32,223 nt of DNA from Chloroflexota bacterium (GCA_022565075.1 JADFKG010000002.1:1-32223); one strand, 5' to 3'. Shown: positions 21,341 through 29,322, counted from the first letter of the stretch. Notes: generated from the sequence alone by a model not told the origin. Translations and numbers: made by a program.

Positions 21341-23164
21341 GTGGACCAGTCTCACATACGCAACTTCAGCATCATCGCGCACATCGACCACGGCAAGTCG
21401 ACGCTGGCCGACCGCCTGCTCGAAGCGACGGGCACAATATCGAAGCGGGACATGGCCGAGCAGGTGCTGGACACGATGGACCTGGAGCGCGAGCGCGGCA
21501 TCACGATCAAGGCGGCCGCCGTGCGCATGGCTCACACGGCGAGTGATGGCGGCGCCTACGAACTCAACCTGATCGATACGCCGGGGCACGTCGACTTCAC
21601 CTATGAGGTCTCGCGCGCACTCGCCGCCTGTGAGGGCGCGCTGCTAGTCGTCGACGCCTCGCAGGGGATCGAGGCGCAGACGCTGGCCAACGTCTACATG
21701 GCGCTGGAGCTCGACCTCCAGATCATCCCCGTCGTGAACAAGATCGACCTGGCGTCCGCGGAGCCCGAGCGCGTCGCCCTCGAGGTCTGCGAGGTGATCG
21801 GCTTCAAGGCGGACGAGGTGCTGTTCGTTTCGGCCAAGGAGGGCACCGGTATCGACGCGCTGCTGCAGGCGATTGTGGAGCGCGTGCCGCCGCCAGCCGG
21901 CGATCCAGACGGGCCGCTGCGAGCTCTGATCTTCGACTCAAAGTACGATTCTTACAAGGGCGTGATCGCCTATGTGCGCGTCGTAGACGGCCGGGTCAGA
22001 GGCCAGAGCCGCCTGCGCTTGCTCGCCACGAAGCGCACGATCGAGCCGCTCGAGACGGGCGCCTTCCGGCCGTCGTTCAGCCCGACCGACGGCCTTGGGA
22101 CGGGCGAGGTCGGCTACATCGCAACCGGGCTGAAGACTGTGCGGGACAGCCGGGTTGGGGACACCATTACGGATGATGCCGAGCCGGCATCCGCTCCGTT
22201 GCCCGGCTATAAGCCTGCGAAGTCGATGGTCTTCGCTGGCCTCTACCCGTCGAACTCAGAGCAGTACGAGGAGTTGCGGGACGCGATGGAGAAGCTGCAG
22301 CTAAACGACGCCGCTCTCAACTACGCGCCGGAGACCTCAGTCGCGCTGGGGCCTGGGTTCCGCGCCGGATTCCTCGGCCTCCTGCACATGGATATTGTGC
22401 AGGAGCGGCTGGAGCGGGAATACGATCTCGACATCCTGGCGACGGCCCCGTCCGTGGAGTACGAGGTGCACTTGACCGACGGGACCGTTCTTGAGGTGGA
22501 CTCGCCGGCGGAGATGCCGGATCCGAGCAAGATCGAAGATATTCGCGAGCCGTGGATGAACCTCTCGATCGTGGCGCCAGACCGCTATATCGGGGCGATC
22601 ATGGATCTCGTGACGGGACGCCGTGGATCGTTCGTGAAGATGGACTATCTCGAGCACGATCCGCATCTGAAGGCGGGTGAGCGTCGCGTGCTGCTGGAGT
22701 ATCAGATACCGTTGTCCGAGATGCTGGTCGACTTCTACGACCAGCTGAAGTCGAAGACACAGGGCTACGCCAGCCTCGACTACTCGTTCGCGGAGTACCG
22801 GCCGGACAGGCTGGTGAAGGTCGACATCCTCGTCAACTCTGTGGCCGTCGACGCCCTCAGCGTCCTCGTCCACGCGGACCGGGCGCAGCAGGTCGGGCGG
22901 TCGCTTGTCGAGCGGCTGCGATCGCTGATTCCGCGCCAGATGTTCGACGTGCCGATCCAGGCGGCGATCGGCGGCCGCGTGATCGCTCGTGAGAGCGTGA
23001 AGGCGCTGCGCAAGAACGTGCTGGCGAAGTGCTACGGCGGGGACGTGACGCGCAAGCGCAAGCTGCTCGACAAGCAGAAGGCAGGCAAGAAGCGGATGAA
23101 GCGCGTGGGCAACGTGGAGATTCCGCAGGAGGCCTTCATGTCGCTGCTGCGCATCGGCAAGTAG
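21341..23164 (+). CDS. lepA: Elongation factor 4 (LepA) GTPase
   Basis: A 607 aa translational GTPase that acts on stalled or assembling ribosomes. The G motifs are all present: IAHIDHGKST (12-21), RERGITIKAAAV (51-61), DTPGHVDF (79-86), NKIDL and a SAKEGTG box. The later domains follow, with GEVGYIATGLKT in domain II, and the C-terminal domain with the LepA-typical CYGGDVTRKRKLLDKQKAGKKRMK and the ending IPQEAFMSLLRIGK. The length is standard. The start is GTG at 21341, giving MDQSHIRNFSIIAHIDHG; there is no ribosome site, so the mRNA may be leaderless or read through from the ABC genes 92 bases upstream. Confidence 0.96.
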   Translation: MDQSHIRNFSIIAHIDHGKSTLADRLLEATGTISKRDMAEQVLDTMDLERERGITIKAAAVRMAHTASDGGAYELNLIDTPGHVDFTYEVSRALAACEGALLVVDASQGIEAQTLANVYMALELDLQIIPVVNKIDLASAEPERVALEVCEVIGFKADEVLFVSAKEGTGIDALLQAIVERVPPPAGDPDGPLRALIFDSKYDSYKGVIAYVRVVDGRVRGQSRLRLLATKRTIEPLETGAFRPSFSPTDGLGTGEVGYIATGLKTVRDSRVGDTITDDAEPASAPLPGYKPAKSMVFAGLYPSNSEQYEELRDAMEKLQLNDAALNYAPETSVALGPGFRAGFLGLLHMDIVQERLEREYDLDILATAPSVEYEVHLTDGTVLEVDSPAEMPDPSKIEDIREPWMNLSIVAPDRYIGAIMDLVTGRRGSFVKMDYLEHDPHLKAGERRVLLEYQIPLSEMLVDFYDQLKSKTQGYASLDYSFAEYRPDRLVKVDILVNSVAVDALSVLVHADRAQQVGRSLVERLRSLIPRQMFDVPIQAAIGGRVIARESVKALRKNVLAKCYGGDVTRKRKLLDKQKAGKKRMKRVGNVEIPQEAFMSLLRIGK

Positions 23165-23226
23165 GCTTATTCGGCGGTCTTTCCGAAATCCGAACCGGTT
23201 ATCCACTTCTCGTGTTCTGTTTATGA

Positions 23227-23255
23227 TTGACGAAGCCTGTTTCTAGATATAGCGT
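23227..23255 (+). promoter_or_regulatory. Candidate promoter for the secreted TSP3/dockerin-like gene
   Basis: TTGACG (23227-23232), 17 bases, then TAGCGT (23250-23255); TATAGC at 23248 with a 15-base spacer is an alternative. It lies in a 171-base, less GC-rich gap after lepA, which is otherwise featureless. The gene start at 23336 has an AAGGGGG ribosome site. Confidence 0.45.
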
Positions 23256-23335
23256 TGATTCCAAAAGTGGGGATGAGGCAAGTTAAACGTTTGGCGTGTT
23301 CTGCGGCTCACGCTGAAGAGTAAAAGGGGGCAAAG

Positions 23336-24874
23336 ATGACACGCCTTTTCCGAGCGGGACTACCGGCCTTACTGATAGTGGCGATCGCCTTGTTCATGGT
23401 CACGTTGGCCGACTCTCCCACACGTGCTACGTCGTTCAGTCCGCAGGGCGGGTTTATGGTCGCTGACACCTCCGCAGGCGCCAATTCTGACGTCACGATC
23501 GATGTGATGTTCGACGAACCAGACGCCCTGTTTTCGGGTCTGATCATGTTCCTGCCGCCCGAGTGGGGCATCGGTGCCTGTCCGGCTAACGACGTTGCAA
23601 GCGCGACTGCGGCTTGCGCGGGGAATTCGATGGCGGTCGGCGAAATCGTTGGTGAGAATGCGTCTGACGCCATGCTCGGTCTGATTAACAATCCGTGCCT
23701 GAACGGCGTGCATCTCGTCTTCGAGATGATGAACGCTACGCTCGACACGAGCGTCCCCGTCGCGTTCCACGATGCAGATGACAACGGCGTCGGCGATATG
23801 TTCGAGGACGCGGACGAGGACTCCATCCCCAACGGCGCTGAGCTATGGCCCGACTTCATTTCTCGGCTCATCCGCAGCGAGCCGTTCCCTGGTGGCGAGC
23901 CTCTGGATCCGATCATGCGGCTCTACGGTCAGACCGAAGTTGCAGGCAGCCCGATTGGCCTGCAGTACGTGATCCTCGAGCCTGGTTCGGTCATCAACGG
24001 CCTCCCTCTTGACGCGAGCCTGGGCTTCCCCATCGTCCTTCTACTGCAGGATATCGGTGACCCGGGCGCTATCCGCTCGCCCGACCCGATCACCGACTTC
24101 TGCACCCCACTTGAGTCCTCCTTGACGATCTATGGGCTGTCTCACGGAAACGTGGCGCCGAGTATTGCCGGCGTTGGCGATACCGTCCTCACGAATCCGG
24201 CGGATGGCGGCTACAACCTGGTGACGTTTATCGCCAGCGAGTACGACAACGACGGTGACGGAATACCGAATCCGCTCGATCCCTGTCCGCTGACTGGCAA
24301 CACCCTCGGCTGGGATCCGCGCGCGCAAAATCCGACCGGCGACGGCGACATCGACGGCCTGCCTGACCTCTGTGACCCGACGCCCGCTGTGCAAGACATC
24401 GACGAAGACGGCGATGGCTGGCTGAACCGCGGCGACAACTGCCCGACTGTCGCGAACGCCGACCAGTCAGACGTCGACCGGGATTCGGTGGGTGATGTGT
24501 GCGACGACGATCCTGTCGGGCTGTCGCCGCACCAGCACTTCAGTTGTATCGTCGAGGAAGTGGACATAGGCACTGGTGGCGACCCGGCGAGCGTGCCCGG
24601 TGCCGTTCTACCTTGCGTCCTTACGATCGTGATGGGTATCAGCCGCGGCAACGTCGACTGCTCGGACGACGGGGTCACGCCGGTCGACTCGCTGCACATC
24701 CTGCGCTTCGATGCTGGTCTTTGGCCGGCACCGGCGTGTATCGACGGGGGCGACGTTAACTGCGACCTGGTGATCAATGTCATCGATTCGCTTCTGGTCC
24801 TGCGCTTCGATGCAGGGCTCGAAGTTGCGCAACAACCGGGCTGCACGCCGTTGGGCCAACTGATCCCTGCCTGA
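23336..24874 (+). CDS. Secreted protein with thrombospondin type 3 repeats and dockerin-like repeats
   Basis: A 512 aa exported protein. Residues 1-31 form a signal peptide (TRLFRAGLPALLIVAIALFM, then a likely cut after the ATS region). The large middle part (about 35-300) is unrecognised, with four or more cysteines and an acidic DADDNGVGDMFEDADEDS loop. From about 300 to 390 there are calcium-binding type 3 repeats: EYDNDGDGIPNPLDPCP, TGDGDIDGLPDLCDP, DIDEDGDGWLNRGDNCP and SDVDRDSVGDVCDDDP. The last 75 residues hold two dockerin-like F-hand repeats (GNVDCSDDGVTPVDSLHILRFDAGL and GDVNCDLVINVIDSLLVLRFDAGL), a pair I associate with Dehalococcoidia surface proteins. No matching cohesin is seen. 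The gene is flanked by its own promoter and terminator, so it is a single-gene unit. Confidence 0.85.
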   Translation: MTRLFRAGLPALLIVAIALFMVTLADSPTRATSFSPQGGFMVADTSAGANSDVTIDVMFDEPDALFSGLIMFLPPEWGIGACPANDVASATAACAGNSMAVGEIVGENASDAMLGLINNPCLNGVHLVFEMMNATLDTSVPVAFHDADDNGVGDMFEDADEDSIPNGAELWPDFISRLIRSEPFPGGEPLDPIMRLYGQTEVAGSPIGLQYVILEPGSVINGLPLDASLGFPIVLLLQDIGDPGAIRSPDPITDFCTPLESSLTIYGLSHGNVAPSIAGVGDTVLTNPADGGYNLVTFIASEYDNDGDGIPNPLDPCPLTGNTLGWDPRAQNPTGDGDIDGLPDLCDPTPAVQDIDEDGDGWLNRGDNCPTVANADQSDVDRDSVGDVCDDDPVGLSPHQHFSCIVEEVDIGTGGDPASVPGAVLPCVLTIVMGISRGNVDCSDDGVTPVDSLHILRFDAGLWPAPACIDGGDVNCDLVINVIDSLLVLRFDAGLEVAQQPGCTPLGQLIPA

Positions 24875-24899
24875 CGTGCAGTACTGGGGCTAGTGATTC

Positions 24900-24932
24900 A
24901 AAGGGGCGTCCTTGAGAAAAGGACGCCCCTTT
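24900..24932 (+). terminator. Strong intrinsic terminator after the secreted protein gene
   Basis: A perfect 14-bp stem AAAGGGGCGTCCTT / AAGGACGCCCCTTT (24900-24913 with 24919-24932) with loop GAGAA. Only three T residues end the stem and no longer U-tract follows, but the stem is by far the strongest hairpin in the area. Confidence 0.85.
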
Positions 24933-25000
24933 CGCGTTGTCCTCAGAGTGGTCGTATGTGGCTGTGTGCTCCCTCTCGCGAAACGTCTGGCTCTCTCGCT

Positions 25001-25028
25001 TTGTTTACGTAACGAGGGGGCGTAGAAT
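25001..25028 (+). promoter_or_regulatory. Candidate promoter for the acidic hypothetical gene
   Basis: TTGTTT (25001-25006), 16 bases, TAGAAT (25023-25028), with a start near 25035 and the TTG codon at 25055. Confidence 0.45.
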
Positions 25029-25054
25029 AGCGGCCGAGAGCAACCGGGGGAAGC

Positions 25055-25480
25055 TTGGACGAAGATAAGACTAAGAACATAGACCGACAAGTGCTGCGGA
25101 GTGTAGCGGCCTCGTCGCGAGCGACGCAGCGGTGGCTTAAGACCGCGCTGCAGACGATCCGCACGATGCCGCCCGCGGGTGAGGCCGCTCTCAGGGTTCG
25201 TCCGGCCCGGCCCGACCCCGCGCCGGATCCGCAGCCCGAGCCGGACGCGGCGCCCGAACCCCGGCCGCCGGACCTCGACGATCTGCTCACGGGCCGGCGG
25301 TCGCTGAAGGAACAGCTGGAGGCACGGCCGGAGCTGGCCGAAGAGCTAGAGGGGCTGGCAGACGTCATCGGCATGCTGCGCGAACTGGGACAGGAGCGGC
25401 GCAAGAAGGGTGAAGACATCCTCGGTGACGACTTCCTGAGACCCGTTGACGACGACGAAGAACCTGACCTAGACGTCTAA
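25055..25480 (+). CDS. Hypothetical protein, 141 aa, Pro-rich linker and acidic tail
   Basis: I do not recognise it. The first 40 residues look helical and basic (DRQVLRSVAASSRATQRWLKTALQTIR). Residues about 48-72 are a Pro/Asp/Glu-rich linker (RPDPAPDPQPEPDAAPEPRPP). A second helical part follows (RSLKEQLEARPELAEELEGLADVIGMLRELGQERRKKG), and the end is strongly acidic. No signal peptide or membrane segment is visible. The start is TTG at 25055, just after a GGGGGA stretch; no ATG is available. It has its own promoter-like site and terminates head-on with fabI with a four-base overlap (CTAA at 25477-25480). The two-helix layout with a flexible linker would suit an adaptor or regulatory protein, which is only a guess. 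Confidence 0.65.
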   Translation: MDEDKTKNIDRQVLRSVAASSRATQRWLKTALQTIRTMPPAGEAALRVRPARPDPAPDPQPEPDAAPEPRPPDLDDLLTGRRSLKEQLEARPELAEELEGLADVIGMLRELGQERRKKGEDILGDDFLRPVDDDEEPDLDV

Positions 25481-26310
25481 CCGGCGTCTGCGTCAGGTGT
25501 CGGAAGCGCGGCGACCTGTGAACCGAGGACGGACGTGCCGCTGTCTACGAAAATCGTGTTGCCGGTGACCATTCGCGACATGTCGCTGGCGAGGAAAACC
25601 GCCGTGTTACCGATGTCCTCCAGCGTGACGTTCGCTCTCAGCGGCGACGCGGTTTCCGTCCAGCGCCGCAGCAGCGTGATCCCCTTGACGGCGCTGGCCG
25701 AGAGGGTGCGCACCGGCCCCGCCGAAATCGCGTTGACGCGGATCTTGCGCGGGCCCAGCTCGACGGCCAGGTAGCGCACGCCGGCCTCCAGCGCAGCCTT
25801 CGCCGGGGCCATCGCGCTGTAGCCCGGGACGGCCTTCTCCGCGGCGTTGTAGGTGAGCGTCATGATGCTGCCGCCGCCGGCCTGTTCCATCAGCGGCGCG
25901 GCGACGCGCGCGACGGCGTTCAGCGAGTAGGCGCTGATCTCCATCGCCATCTTGTACCCGTCACGGGAGATCTCAGAGAACGGGCGGTTCAGGTCTTCGC
26001 GGTTGGCGTAGGCGATCGCGTGAACCAGGGTGTCCAGCCCACCGAGAGCCTCTGCTGAAATGCGGAACGCGTTCTCGATGTCGTCGTCGCTCGCCACGTC
26101 GCAGGCGATCAACGGAAAGTCCTCCGGGTTACCGAGTTCGCTCAGCAGCTTGCGGACGTTACGCTCGATGCGGCCTTTTGGCTCGTGCTGGAAGGTGAAG
26201 GCGAGGCGCGCGCCCGCGCGGTGCATCGCCTGGGCGATTCCCCAGGCGATGCTGTGCTTGTCGGCGACGCCCATGATGAGGGCGCGCTTTCCCTTGAGCA
26301 GTCCGTTCAC
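25477..26310 (-). CDS. fabI: Enoyl-[acyl-carrier-protein] reductase (NADH), FabI type
   Basis: A 277 aa short-chain dehydrogenase-like enzyme that performs the last reduction of each fatty acid elongation cycle. The FabI-specific features are present: the modified glycine motif MGVADKHSIAWGIA (13-26), CDVASDDDIE (cofactor contact), Tyr154 in MTLTYNAAEKAVPGY, and the catalytic Tyr164 and Lys171 in YSAMAPAKAALEAGVRYLA. The start is GTG at 26310-26308, five bases after a perfect AAGGAGG. Codons further upstream on this strand belong to the preceding gene's other frame. It overlaps the upstream hypothetical gene by four bases, so galU, the unknown gene and fabI are one coupled operon. Confidence 0.95.
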   Translation of the reverse strand: MNGLLKGKRALIMGVADKHSIAWGIAQAMHRAGARLAFTFQHEPKGRIERNVRKLLSELGNPEDFPLIACDVASDDDIENAFRISAEALGGLDTLVHAIAYANREDLNRPFSEISRDGYKMAMEISAYSLNAVARVAAPLMEQAGGGSIMTLTYNAAEKAVPGYSAMAPAKAALEAGVRYLAVELGPRKIRVNAISAGPVRTLSASAVKGITLLRRWTETASPLRANVTLEDIGNTAVFLASDMSRMVTGNTIFVDSGTSVLGSQVAALPTPDADAG

Positions 26311-27038
26311 GATGCCTCCTTGCGAATCAGCTCTGGTGGCCGCTCGCCTGCCGCATCCGCGTCCCACGCATCCAGGCACTCGGCGACGACTTCCGCTACT
26401 TGCATGCGGATGGCCTCTGGCTTCTCGATCGCCGGCAGGAACACGAGCTGTCCGCCCGCCAGCGGCAGATCGAAGCCGACGGCGGAACCACCTGCGCTGC
26501 GCGCGAACACGCGGCCGTGCTGGCTCAAGGCCGGCGCATCCTCGTCGACGTGCACGCGGTAGGCGATGTTCTTCTCAAGCGTCTGTACAAACGAAGCGAA
26601 CGGGTGGTCCGCGACGGTCAGAGCGGCCCCCTTCGTCCCGAAGCCAGGGAGCAGGTGAGTGGCCGGTGCGAAGCCCTCGTCTTCGGGCAGCCAGGAGTAG
26701 CGGCTCCAGGCGACGTCGGTGTGTACGGCGTCCGGGTGGCCGAGGCAGACGATTACGCCGCCTCGTTCGAGGAGCCGCGCTGTCTCGCGCCGGCGCATCT
26801 GCAGCAGCTCCAGGAGTCCGAAGGCGAACGAGCTGCCCTCGCCGTTGACGATCGCCTGGCCGCCGTACGTCTGGTGGGCGGCCGTCTCTTGCGCAACCTC
26901 GTCGATGACGCGGGACGCGGCGGCCGGGTCGATTACCAGGCGGCTGTACTCGCTGAAGGAAGGCGCTGAGAGGAACGAGGCGTTGTCGAACGTCGCGTTC
27001 GGGAGCGGGATGCCTGTCACCAACGTGCGAGGCGTCAT
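26307..27038 (-). CDS. Hypothetical protein between galU and fabI, 243 aa
   Basis: No family recognised with confidence. It appears cytoplasmic, with no signal or membrane segment. It begins MTPRTLVTGIPLPN, and later has a RGGVIVCLGHPDAVH strand-turn that resembles the Rossmann-like or glutamine-amidotransferase-like folds, then YSWLPEDEGFAP and RVHVDEDAPALSQHGRVFARSAGGSAVGFDLPLAGGQLVFLPAIEKPEAIR; no catalytic Cys in a nucleophile elbow is evident, so an amidotransferase is not supported. The ATG at 27038 overlaps the galU stop (ATGA) and its own stop overlaps the fabI start by four bases. It is therefore a genuine gene whose product is made in step with a nucleotide-sugar and a fatty acid enzyme; a role in the cell envelope is an inference from position only. 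Confidence 0.75.
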   Translation of the reverse strand: MTPRTLVTGIPLPNATFDNASFLSAPSFSEYSRLVIDPAAASRVIDEVAQETAAHQTYGGQAIVNGEGSSFAFGLLELLQMRRRETARLLERGGVIVCLGHPDAVHTDVAWSRYSWLPEDEGFAPATHLLPGFGTKGAALTVADHPFASFVQTLEKNIAYRVHVDEDAPALSQHGRVFARSAGGSAVGFDLPLAGGQLVFLPAIEKPEAIRMQVAEVVAECLDAWDADAAGERPPELIRKEAS

Positions 27039-27898
27039 GCCGGCACGTTCAGGGCGCGCAAGAATTCCGCCAGCTCGGGCGCGATGTCGGGGCGGCGCAG
27101 GGCGGTGTAGATCGACGCCTTGAGGAGTCCGATCGGGCGCCCGGTGTCGAAGCGCTCGCCCTCGTACTCATAGGCAAAGACCTCGCCGCCCTTCTCCATC
27201 AGCATCGTCATCGTGTCCGTGAAGAACATCTCGCCGCCTATGCTGGGGGGCGTCTTTTCGAGCAACGGCCAGATGTCCGCCGAGAGGACGAAGCGGCCGA
27301 CGCTGCCGAGGTTCGACGGAGCTTCGTCGGCCGGTGGCTTCTCGACGATGCGACGCACGCGCCAGACGCGGTCTTCGACGGGCTCGGCGTCGATCGCGCC
27401 GTAATGGACGATCTCCTGCTGGGGGACGCGCTGCACGGCGATCACGCTGCCGCCGTGGCGCTCCTGCACGTCGAGCAGCTGTCCGATGGCGGGCTTGTCG
27501 GAGAAGATGACATCGTCGGGATAGAAGAGCGCGAACGGCTCGTCGCCCATGAAGCGCCGCGCACCGAGGATGGCGTGCGACTGGCCCTTCATCTCCTTCT
27601 GGCGCACGAAAGCGATTTCGACACCGCTGATTCGCTGCACCTCCTGGAGGTAGTCAGGTTTCTTCTCCAGGGCGGCCTCGAGGTCCGGGTTGCGGTCGAA
27701 GTGGTCCTCGATGGCGCGCTTGGCCATGGCGGTGACGATGATGATCTGGTCCAGGCCGGCGGCGAGCGCCTCTTCGACGATGTACTGGATGACCGGCCGG
27801 TCAACGATGGGGAGCATCTCCTTGGGAACGGCTTTGGTGGCGGGGAGAAAGCGGGTCCCATAGCCGGCGGCAAGTATGAGGGCCTTGCGGATGCGCAC
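27035..27898 (-). CDS. galU: UTP-glucose-1-phosphate uridylyltransferase
   Basis: A 287 aa nucleotidyltransferase that makes UDP-glucose for exopolysaccharide, glycolipid and cell-wall synthesis. The family motifs are complete: KALILAAGYGTRFLPATKAVPKEMLPI (residues 5-31, binding the nucleotide), PVIQYIVEEALAAG, GQSHAILGARRFMGDEPFALFYPDDV with the metal-binding Asp, and the later VEKPP and GERFDTGRPIGLLKA stretches. The start is GTG at 27898-27896 behind an AAAGGAG site. It is the first gene of the galU - unknown - fabI operon, with its own extended -10 promoter, and is divergent from the SRP RNA gene. Confidence 0.95.
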   Translation of the reverse strand: MRIRKALILAAGYGTRFLPATKAVPKEMLPIVDRPVIQYIVEEALAAGLDQIIIVTAMAKRAIEDHFDRNPDLEAALEKKPDYLQEVQRISGVEIAFVRQKEMKGQSHAILGARRFMGDEPFALFYPDDVIFSDKPAIGQLLDVQERHGGSVIAVQRVPQQEIVHYGAIDAEPVEDRVWRVRRIVEKPPADEAPSNLGSVGRFVLSADIWPLLEKTPPSIGGEMFFTDTMTMLMEKGGEVFAYEYEGERFDTGRPIGLLKASIYTALRRPDIAPELAEFLRALNVPA

Positions 27899-27933
27899 GC
27901 CGCGCTCCTTTCCACTGAAGAGGCTAAACGCAG

Positions 27934-27961
27934 TCTATAGCAGCGAGAAGAAGAGCATCAA
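27934..27961 (-). promoter_or_regulatory. Promoter for the galU-fabI operon
   Basis: Minus strand TTGATG (27961-27956), a 16-base spacer ending in TGC, and TATAGA (27939-27934), an extended -10. Transcription would begin about 30 bases before the galU GTG. Confidence 0.6.
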
Positions 27962-27987
27962 GGCGGCTCGACTGGCCGCTATGCCGT

Positions 27988-28016
27988 TTGACACCCACCC
28001 TTAGCGCTAATAGCAT
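27988..28016 (+). promoter_or_regulatory. ffs: Promoter for the SRP RNA gene
   Basis: TTGACA (27988-27993), exactly 17 bases, TAGCAT (28011-28016). The -35 is perfect, and the predicted start near 28023 agrees with the 5' end of the SRP RNA. Confidence 0.8.
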
Positions 28017-28027
28017 TGTCTCTTGGT

Positions 28028-28295
28028 CGTGCTAGACGGGGAGCTAGCGGTGCCCTGAACCCGCAATCCGCTACAGCGGGGTCGAATTCCCGCTCGAGGT
28101 CGAGGCTCCGCAGAGACTACCCGTAACAAGTGGCATTGATGGTCTGGCCCTGCGCGGCAGGCCGCCACCAACCCCGCCAGATCCGGAAGGAAGCAACGGT
28201 ACGTGGTTAGGTCTGGGTGCCGTAGGTACACCGGGCCGGAGCTGGCTATTACGGGCAAGACTGAGGACTGAGATCGACAGCGGGTGCACGACCGG
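28028..28295 (+). ncRNA. ffs: Signal recognition particle RNA, large bacterial type
   Basis: The RNA core of the signal recognition particle that binds Ffh. The universal apical part is at about 28174-28200: CCCGCCAG-ATCCGGAAGGAAGCAACGG, with the GGAA tetraloop at 28185-28188 and the symmetric loop sequences. The 5' section (CGTGCTAG...GGTGCCCTGAACCCGCAATCCGCTACAGCGGGG) matches the Alu-like domain of the large type, as in Bacillus and Actinobacteria, not the short 4.5S form. Long helix 5 can be traced by hand: CCCGTAA with TTACGGG, GTCGA with TCGAC, CCCGCT with AGCGGG, and GTCG with CGAC, which places the 3' end near 28295. The ends are good to about ten bases. Small frames translated across this region are not genes. 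Confidence 0.92.
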
Positions 28296-28401
28296 ACTGC
28301 GCTGAAAGGCGCCGCCCCATCGGCCAGATAATCCAGGATTCGGAGTTATTAGAGGCGAACAGCTCAGCTTTCGGGGGAGGGGATTCCCGCTTCAAGCGGG
28401 G

Positions 28402-29280
28402 TTGCCGCTAAGGCAATTTCTTATCGCGGTTCCCAACGGGCACCTGCATATTCCCATTCTGGTCGCCATGCTGGCGGCCCTCGTTGTCGTTCTCGCCGTC
28501 CCCATCTCCAGCACCGATGCTGACGCCGGCCCGCCGGTGTCCGTCGTAGCGTCATCAACAGAAGAGCCGACGACGCCTGTGCGGCTGCGCTTCGGCGGCG
28601 ATGAGCGGCTGGTCGAGACGCGCGCGGCCACGGTGGGCAGCCTGCTGCTCGAGCAGGGCATCGTCGTGCAGCCCGGCGACAGCGTGCACCCGGCGTCATC
28701 CACGGCGATCCAGCAGGGCCTGGTGATCAGCCTGCGGCTGGTCCGGGACGTTATCGTTCACGAGGAAGAACCGATTCTCTACCGGAGCGAGATGCGGTAC
28801 GACTACTCGATTCCGCTCGGCCAGAAGGTCGTGCTCCAGGTGGGCGCGAACGGTGTGACACGACGAAGTTACGAGGTGCGCACCGTCAACGACGATGAGA
28901 TCTGGCGGAACCTCATCTCGGAGGAGACGGTCGTGCCCACGAACGAGATCGTCCTCGTCGGTCTGAACATCGAGCAGCCGCTTGCTCCGCCCGGAGAGGG
29001 GCAGTGTCGCTCGATCATGAGGGTCTGGGCGACGTACTACACAGCCGCCAGCGCAGGTGGCACCGTGACGCGGACGGGCACGGGCGTTTTCAAGGGCGTG
29101 GTCGCGACCGATCCGAACGTCATACCGCTTGGCGCGCGAATGTACGTACCGGGCTACGGGTATGGCGTGGCGGCCGATACCGGCGGCGGCGTCATCGGCG
29201 CGCACATAGACCTCGCCTACGGAGCCAATGACGTCTACGACTGGGGCGCCCGGTACGTCGAGATCTGCCTCCTCGACTGA
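28402..29280 (+). CDS. Cell-wall protein with DUF348, G5 and 3D domains (YabE/RpfB-like)
   Basis: A 292 aa exported or membrane-anchored protein, probably a peptidoglycan-acting enzyme. Domains in order: a hydrophobic anchor (about 17-36, PILVAMLAALVVVLAVP), a DUF348-type ubiquitin-like domain (about 58-115, ending VISLRLVRDVIV), a G5 domain (about 120-190), and a C-terminal 3D domain (about 205-290: MRVWATYYTA, then Asp237 in VVATDPNVIPLG, Asp259 in AADTGGGV and Asp270 in HIDLAYG, the three aspartates that name the family). No lytic transglycosylase domain as in true RpfB is present, so it is closer to YabE. The TTG at 28402 is the first start in the frame; an ATG at 28468 is possible but would shorten the anchor. 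The 106 bases before it hold a CCCGCTTCAAGCGGG hairpin directly before the start. Confidence 0.82.
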   Translation: MPLRQFLIAVPNGHLHIPILVAMLAALVVVLAVPISSTDADAGPPVSVVASSTEEPTTPVRLRFGGDERLVETRAATVGSLLLEQGIVVQPGDSVHPASSTAIQQGLVISLRLVRDVIVHEEEPILYRSEMRYDYSIPLGQKVVLQVGANGVTRRSYEVRTVNDDEIWRNLISEETVVPTNEIVLVGLNIEQPLAPPGEGQCRSIMRVWATYYTAASAGGTVTRTGTGVFKGVVATDPNVIPLGARMYVPGYGYGVAADTGGGVIGAHIDLAYGANDVYDWGARYVEICLLD

Positions 29281-29316
29281 ACCGACGGCGGTACTGATCG
29301 TCTCCGCCGGTTGCCG

Positions 29317-29322
29317 TATCAT
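29317..29322 (+). promoter_or_regulatory. -10-like hexamer for a leaderless ksgA mRNA
   Basis: TATCAT lies exactly six bases before the GTG at 29329; a weak -35 (CTGATC at 29294, 17-base spacer) precedes it and there is no Shine-Dalgarno sequence. Confidence 0.45.

Noticed and set aside
23165..23185. A TTCGG...CCGAA inverted repeat just after lepA as a terminator.
   Set aside because: The stem is five base pairs and the T-run lies in the loop, not after the stem.
28007..28289. Two overlapping minus-strand frames of 72-83 codons in the gap between galU and the 3D-domain gene.
   Set aside because: They lie on the SRP RNA gene, which explains the sequence conservation; no ribosome sites are present.
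28296..28401. A possible c-di-AMP (ydaO-type) riboswitch before the 3D-domain gene, a setting where such riboswitches are common.
   Set aside because: The characteristic conserved blocks of that riboswitch could not be found; only short hairpins (GCGC-TGAAAG-GCGC and CCCGC-TTCAA-GCGGG) are visible.
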